This document shows, piece by piece, positions 20,015 through 22,983 of a stretch of DNA of 22,983 nucleotides. The DNA is taken from positions 1 to 22,983 of the IMG/VR virus record IMGVR_UViG_3300042289_000269; one strand, 5' to 3'. The stretch comes from a virus. How positions within the stretch are numbered: position 1 is the stretch's first letter; each line of letters opens with the position of its first letter. Made by a program: the position numbers and the translations under genes. The notes under the pieces were generated by a model. It was not told the origin of the DNA. It ran no database searches and saw only the letters and a program-made list of their open reading frames with translations.

Positions 20015-20879
20015 GCCAACAGGAGAAGAGAATGAGGAGCAGTTCATTGGACGTTGCATGAGTGATGAGAGCATGAACAGTGAGTATGACAATGACCAAA
20101 GGTTTGCAATATGTTCAACAGCATGGACCGATAACACAAAGAGTATGAGTAAATATGAGATAAAAAGCGGCTTTGAGATTAAAGACATGGACTCCTCAAA
20201 GAGGGAGGTTGCTGTGTATTTAGCAAAGTTTGGCAATGTTGATTCTGATAATGATGTGATCCAAAAGGGTGCCTTTAAAAAGTCCATTCAGGAGAGAGGA
20301 CCACAGGCTGCATCAAATCGTAAAATTGCATTCTTAAGGCACCATGACTGGGAGAAACAAATCGGAGTATTCAGTAAGTTACAGGAGGATGACAATGGAC
20401 TCTTTGCTGTTGGTAGATTAGGCACCTCAACAATGGGAGAGGATGCCTGGAGAGATTATCAAGAGGGCATCATAAAGGAGCATTCAGTAGGATTCCAACG
20501 GGTATCTGATAAGACTAAATTTGTAAAGGACAGTTCTAATCCATTGGGTGGATTTACACTACTTCAAGAGGTTAAACTTTGGGAGGGTTCGGCTGTTACC
20601 TTTGGAGCAAATGAGTTGACTAATGTGGTTGACATCATGAAAAGCGAAACTAAAAAAACATATATAGATAAGATTTCAGATGATTTACAAATAGTAATCA
20701 AAGCCCTGGCAAATGGTAAGGGCTCAGATGAGCGTTTGTTTGAACTCGAAATGAAAGCCAACTTCCTGTCAAGTCAATTGACTTTACTCGCACAAACAGA
20801 ACCGGAAAGCCATTCTGTTAAACTGTATGAGCCGGAGCAAAAAGCATTTGATTGGAGTGAGGTAATTAGTAAACTTTAA
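20001..20879 (+). CDS. prohead (maturation) protease with N-terminal Cys motif domain
   Basis: This encodes 292 residues. Residues 1-45 form a small domain, PIPKPTGEENEEQFIGRCMS with RFAICSTAW, that commonly accompanies phage head genes. Residues about 50-215 are an HK97-type (S78/U35) protease: YLAKFGNVDSDNDVIQKGAF (73-92), FLRHHDWEKQIGVF (111-124, catalytic His at 114 or 115), EGIIKEHSVGFQ (155-166, catalytic Ser 162) and the closing VKLWEGSAVTFGANE. The last 75 residues are helical. It cleaves the delta domain from capsid subunits during maturation. The start overlaps the portal stop by 14 nt. Confidence 0.88.
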   Translation: MPIPKPTGEENEEQFIGRCMSDESMNSEYDNDQRFAICSTAWTDNTKSMSKYEIKSGFEIKDMDSSKREVAVYLAKFGNVDSDNDVIQKGAFKKSIQERGPQAASNRKIAFLRHHDWEKQIGVFSKLQEDDNGLFAVGRLGTSTMGEDAWRDYQEGIIKEHSVGFQRVSDKTKFVKDSSNPLGGFTLLQEVKLWEGSAVTFGANELTNVVDIMKSETKKTYIDKISDDLQIVIKALANGKGSDERLFELEMKANFLSSQLTLLAQTEPESHSVKLYEPEQKAFDWSEVISKL

Positions 20880-20898
20880 TTTTTTAATTTAAAACAAA

Positions 20899-22113
20899 AT
20901 GGAAAACAATTTAACACCGGAGCAAGTTGTTGAAAAGATCAACGGTTTGTTCTCTGAAAAATTTGCAACTATCCCAACTAAGGATGAGGTTGCTCAATTG
21001 AAAAGCGAGCTTGACAACTTCAAGTCTATCGAAGTTAAGAACTCTGAAATGGAGAAAGCTATTGCAAAAATGGAAGGTCGTATCGAGGCTATGTCTGAGA
21101 AGGCAGTTGATGCACCAAAAGCAAAAGGAGCTAAGACATTAAAAGAGGCATTGGTTAAGACTTATTCTGACAATGTTAAGGCTATCACTGACTCAATCGA
21201 GAAAGGTAACAGAATTACATTAGATGTTAAGACTGACACTACAATCGATGGAGATTACTCTGGTAATGTTGCATTGAGTGTATTAGAGCCAGGAGTAAAC
21301 AGAATTGCACGTCCTATTCGTAGAATTCGTGAGATTTCTAACGTAGGAACAACTACATCTAAATTCGTTACTTACATCCAACAAACAAAACAAGTTGCTC
21401 CAACAGGTGAGGGAACTTTGTGGGTGAATGAGGCAGGTGCTAAATTCAATGGAGAGGTTAAGTATGAGGAGGTTTCTGAGGAAGTGAAAAAAGTTGCTGC
21501 TTACATCAAGGTTTCAAAAGAGATGTTGGCTGACTTATCATTCGTTAGATCTGAAATCAACACTGAATTGATGGAAGCTATTGAGCAAACTATTGACAAC
21601 TCATTAATAAATGGAGCAGGTGGTGTTGACTTAAATGGTTTATTATCAGCTGCACCTAACTTTTCAGCAGGTACATTTGCAGGTACTATCCCAGGGGCAA
21701 ACATTTCTGATTTAATTAGAATTGCAAAAGCTCAGATTCAAGCTGCTAACTTTGAGCCTACTCACGTTCTATTGAACCCAGAGGATGTTGCTAAAATCGA
21801 ATTGACTAAGACATCATCTGGAGAGTACACTTATCCTGCATTTTGGGATGCAAACATGATGTTGGCTGGTTTAATGATTGTATCTTCAAACAATATCACT
21901 GCAGGTACTTTGGTAGTTGGTGACTTCACTAAATTCAACATCAAGTTCAGAGAGGACATGAATATGTCAGTAGGATATGAGAATGATGATTTCACTCGAA
22001 ACATGGTTACAATCTTATGTGAGGCTCGTTTAGTAGCTTACATCAAAGGTAATGATGTTGATGCGTTTGTTCAATCAGATATCGCAACTGATATAGCTCT
22101 AATCAACGACTAA
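20899..22113 (+). CDS. HK97-type major capsid protein
   Basis: This encodes 404 residues. Residues 1-80 are a Lys/Glu coiled coil (delta, scaffold-like domain: VEKINGLFSEKFATIPTKDE, NSEMEKAIAKMEGRIEAMSE) that the protease is expected to remove. The HK97-fold core follows from about residue 95, with GNVALSVLEPGVNRIARPIR, KKVAAYIKVSKEMLADLSFV, EQTIDNSLINGAGGVDLNGL and ATHVLLNPEDV-like sequence THVLLNPEDVAKIELT. It ends with the P-domain-like NMMLAGLMIVSS and VGDFTKFN. An A-rich leader (aatttaaaacaaaATG) and a codon choice skewed to C-ending aac and atc codons compared with neighbours suggest very high expression. Confidence 0.92.
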   Translation: MENNLTPEQVVEKINGLFSEKFATIPTKDEVAQLKSELDNFKSIEVKNSEMEKAIAKMEGRIEAMSEKAVDAPKAKGAKTLKEALVKTYSDNVKAITDSIEKGNRITLDVKTDTTIDGDYSGNVALSVLEPGVNRIARPIRRIREISNVGTTTSKFVTYIQQTKQVAPTGEGTLWVNEAGAKFNGEVKYEEVSEEVKKVAAYIKVSKEMLADLSFVRSEINTELMEAIEQTIDNSLINGAGGVDLNGLLSAAPNFSAGTFAGTIPGANISDLIRIAKAQIQAANFEPTHVLLNPEDVAKIELTKTSSGEYTYPAFWDANMMLAGLMIVSSNNITAGTLVVGDFTKFNIKFREDMNMSVGYENDDFTRNMVTILCEARLVAYIKGNDVDAFVQSDIATDIALIND

Positions 22114-22126
22114 AATTCAATCCATT

Positions 22127-22360
22127 ATGGAAAAGAAACCACGAAAAAAGAAAGTTGCTAATGTAGAACTTGAGAATAAGATTGAGGCTCCACAAGTTGA
22201 GGCAGTTGAAACTGTTGAGGCTGTGAGCTTAGATCCAAACAAAGAGTACACATTCATTAGTAATGGCACCTTCCCTGGACTTGCAAAAGGTCAAGTGTGG
22301 AAGATGCTCGGTTCTAAGGCAGAGATATTGGTAAAAAAAGGATACGGCAAAATAAAATAA
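22127..22360 (+). CDS. small protein between capsid and connector genes
   Basis: This encodes 77 residues: a very basic start (MEKKPRKKKVAN), an acidic Val/Glu linker (QVEAVETVEAVSL) and a compact C-terminal domain (EYTFISNGTFPGLAKGQVWK, then LGSKAEILVKKGYGKIK). The last part resembles small beta domains found beside head genes. A minor head or head-decoration protein is the natural guess from position, but no family is recognised. It follows the capsid gene by 13 nt and ends 1 nt before the next start. Confidence 0.6.
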   Translation: MEKKPRKKKVANVELENKIEAPQVEAVETVEAVSLDPNKEYTFISNGTFPGLAKGQVWKMLGSKAEILVKKGYGKIK

Positions 22361-22361
22361 A

Positions 22362-22983
22362 ATGATACTTTCAATTCAAGATTTTAGCGGCAAATATCAA
22401 GTTTCTACAGGTATGTATGATCAGGCTAAATTGCAGGATTACATCAACCGGTATGAGCCACGATATTTAAAGGAGTTGTTTGGGATTACTTTGTACAATG
22501 ATTTTCAAAGTGATCTATTAAACAACGTACCTCAAAGCCCTAATTTCTTAGTCTTATTTAATCCATTATCGGAGGATTTGGGATACAACTTTTATTATTT
22601 CAATGGAATATATGAAGGTGTAAACCAATTGGACTCAGAGGGGATTAAAGAGATGTTGAAAGGATTTATTTATTTTGAATATGTCAAAGACTTGAGTAAT
22701 CAAATCACGCCAATAGGATTAGTAAAGCCAGATAATGAGAATAGTACAGTGGCGAATACTTTATTCAGCATGATGTACACTCGCTATAATGAGGCAATAC
22801 GGTCCTATAATTCAATTCGAGATTTCATAAGATATACCACAGCTCCCCCATTAGGTCAAGCAGTTTCACTGGATTTGATCAGTGGGGGCACTGGATATGC
22901 TGACCAAACAAATGTAAGTTTAACAGGTGGAACAGGCACAGGCTTGACAGTCAATATCACAGTCACACAAAGCGGCTCAGATG
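22362..22983 (+). CDS. head-tail connector-like protein (3' partial)
   Basis: The frame from ATG 22362 stays open to the right edge (207 full codons). Residues 1-145 are helical (MILSIQDFSGKYQVSTGMYD, LQDYINRYEPRYLKELFGIT, GFIYFEYVKDLSNQ, MMYTRYNEAIRSYN), resembling DUF6712/gp6-type head-tail adaptors of Bacteroidota phages. From about 165 begins a beta segment with GGTGYADQTNVSLTGGTGTG, a Gly/Thr-rich repeat type known in phage adhesive and structural proteins. The combination is unusual. The connector role is inferred from helix pattern and position after the capsid gene; the C terminus lies outside the window. Confidence 0.65.
   Translation, partial: MILSIQDFSGKYQVSTGMYDQAKLQDYINRYEPRYLKELFGITLYNDFQSDLLNNVPQSPNFLVLFNPLSEDLGYNFYYFNGIYEGVNQLDSEGIKEMLKGFIYFEYVKDLSNQITPIGLVKPDNENSTVANTLFSMMYTRYNEAIRSYNSIRDFIRYTTAPPLGQAVSLDLISGGTGYADQTNVSLTGGTGTGLTVNITVTQSGSD

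Overview
The window is part of a tailed double-stranded DNA phage or prophage genome whose host is very probably a member of the Bacteroidota, perhaps a flavobacterium. Every convincing gene lies on the + strand. Genes are packed with ATGA-type or longer overlaps, and the DNA is AT-rich. The host assignment rests on three things. Several gene blocks are preceded by the TTTG-N19-TAnnTTTG promoter of Bacteroidota. Most genes lack a Shine-Dalgarno sequence and start after A/T-rich leaders. The family mix is typical of that phylum: a VirE_N/BT4734-type primase-helicase, a DUF3127 single-strand-binding-like protein and a DUF5681 small terminase. No integrase, tRNA, transposon, reverse transcriptase or CRISPR array was seen, so lifestyle is undecided.

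Layout. Positions 1-5599 hold the distal end of the virion module: two large beta-rich unknown structural proteins, smaller virion-type proteins including a DUF1566 (Lcl C-terminal) adhesin candidate, a holin-like protein, an M15 endolysin and a repeat protein with a strongly cationic tail. A structured terminator closes this block at about 5700. From 5768 a strong promoter starts a run of small accessory genes: a DnaJ-type zinc-finger protein, an HNH nuclease, tiny membrane proteins and a free-standing DnaA domain IV protein. A terminator follows at 8726-8762.

Positions 8763-9161 are non-coding. They hold T-tracts, an AT palindrome and iteron-like repeats (an origin candidate), then a promoter and a leader that can fold as a pseudoknot or attenuator. 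The replication and recombination block follows: primase-helicase, CoiA-like coiled-coil protein and VRR-NUC nuclease; then, from a second strong promoter at 13581, an Erf annealase, a YqaJ/RecB-type exonuclease, a DUF3127 protein and a small helix-turn-helix protein. A second structured non-coding segment at 15844-15965 leads through a promoter into four small unknown genes. From 16883 to the right edge runs the packaging and head module: small and large terminase, portal, prohead protease, HK97-type major capsid protein, a small unknown and the start of a head-tail connector.

The virion genes at the two ends are probably parts of one module joined through sequence outside the window, or through a circular or permuted map. 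The most interesting points are the leader RNA upstream of the primase, the second repeat-rich RNA or operator region, the SSB-like DLPF tails shared by the primase-helicase and the DUF3127 protein (each overlapping the next gene's start codon), and the cationic-tailed protein beside the endolysin.
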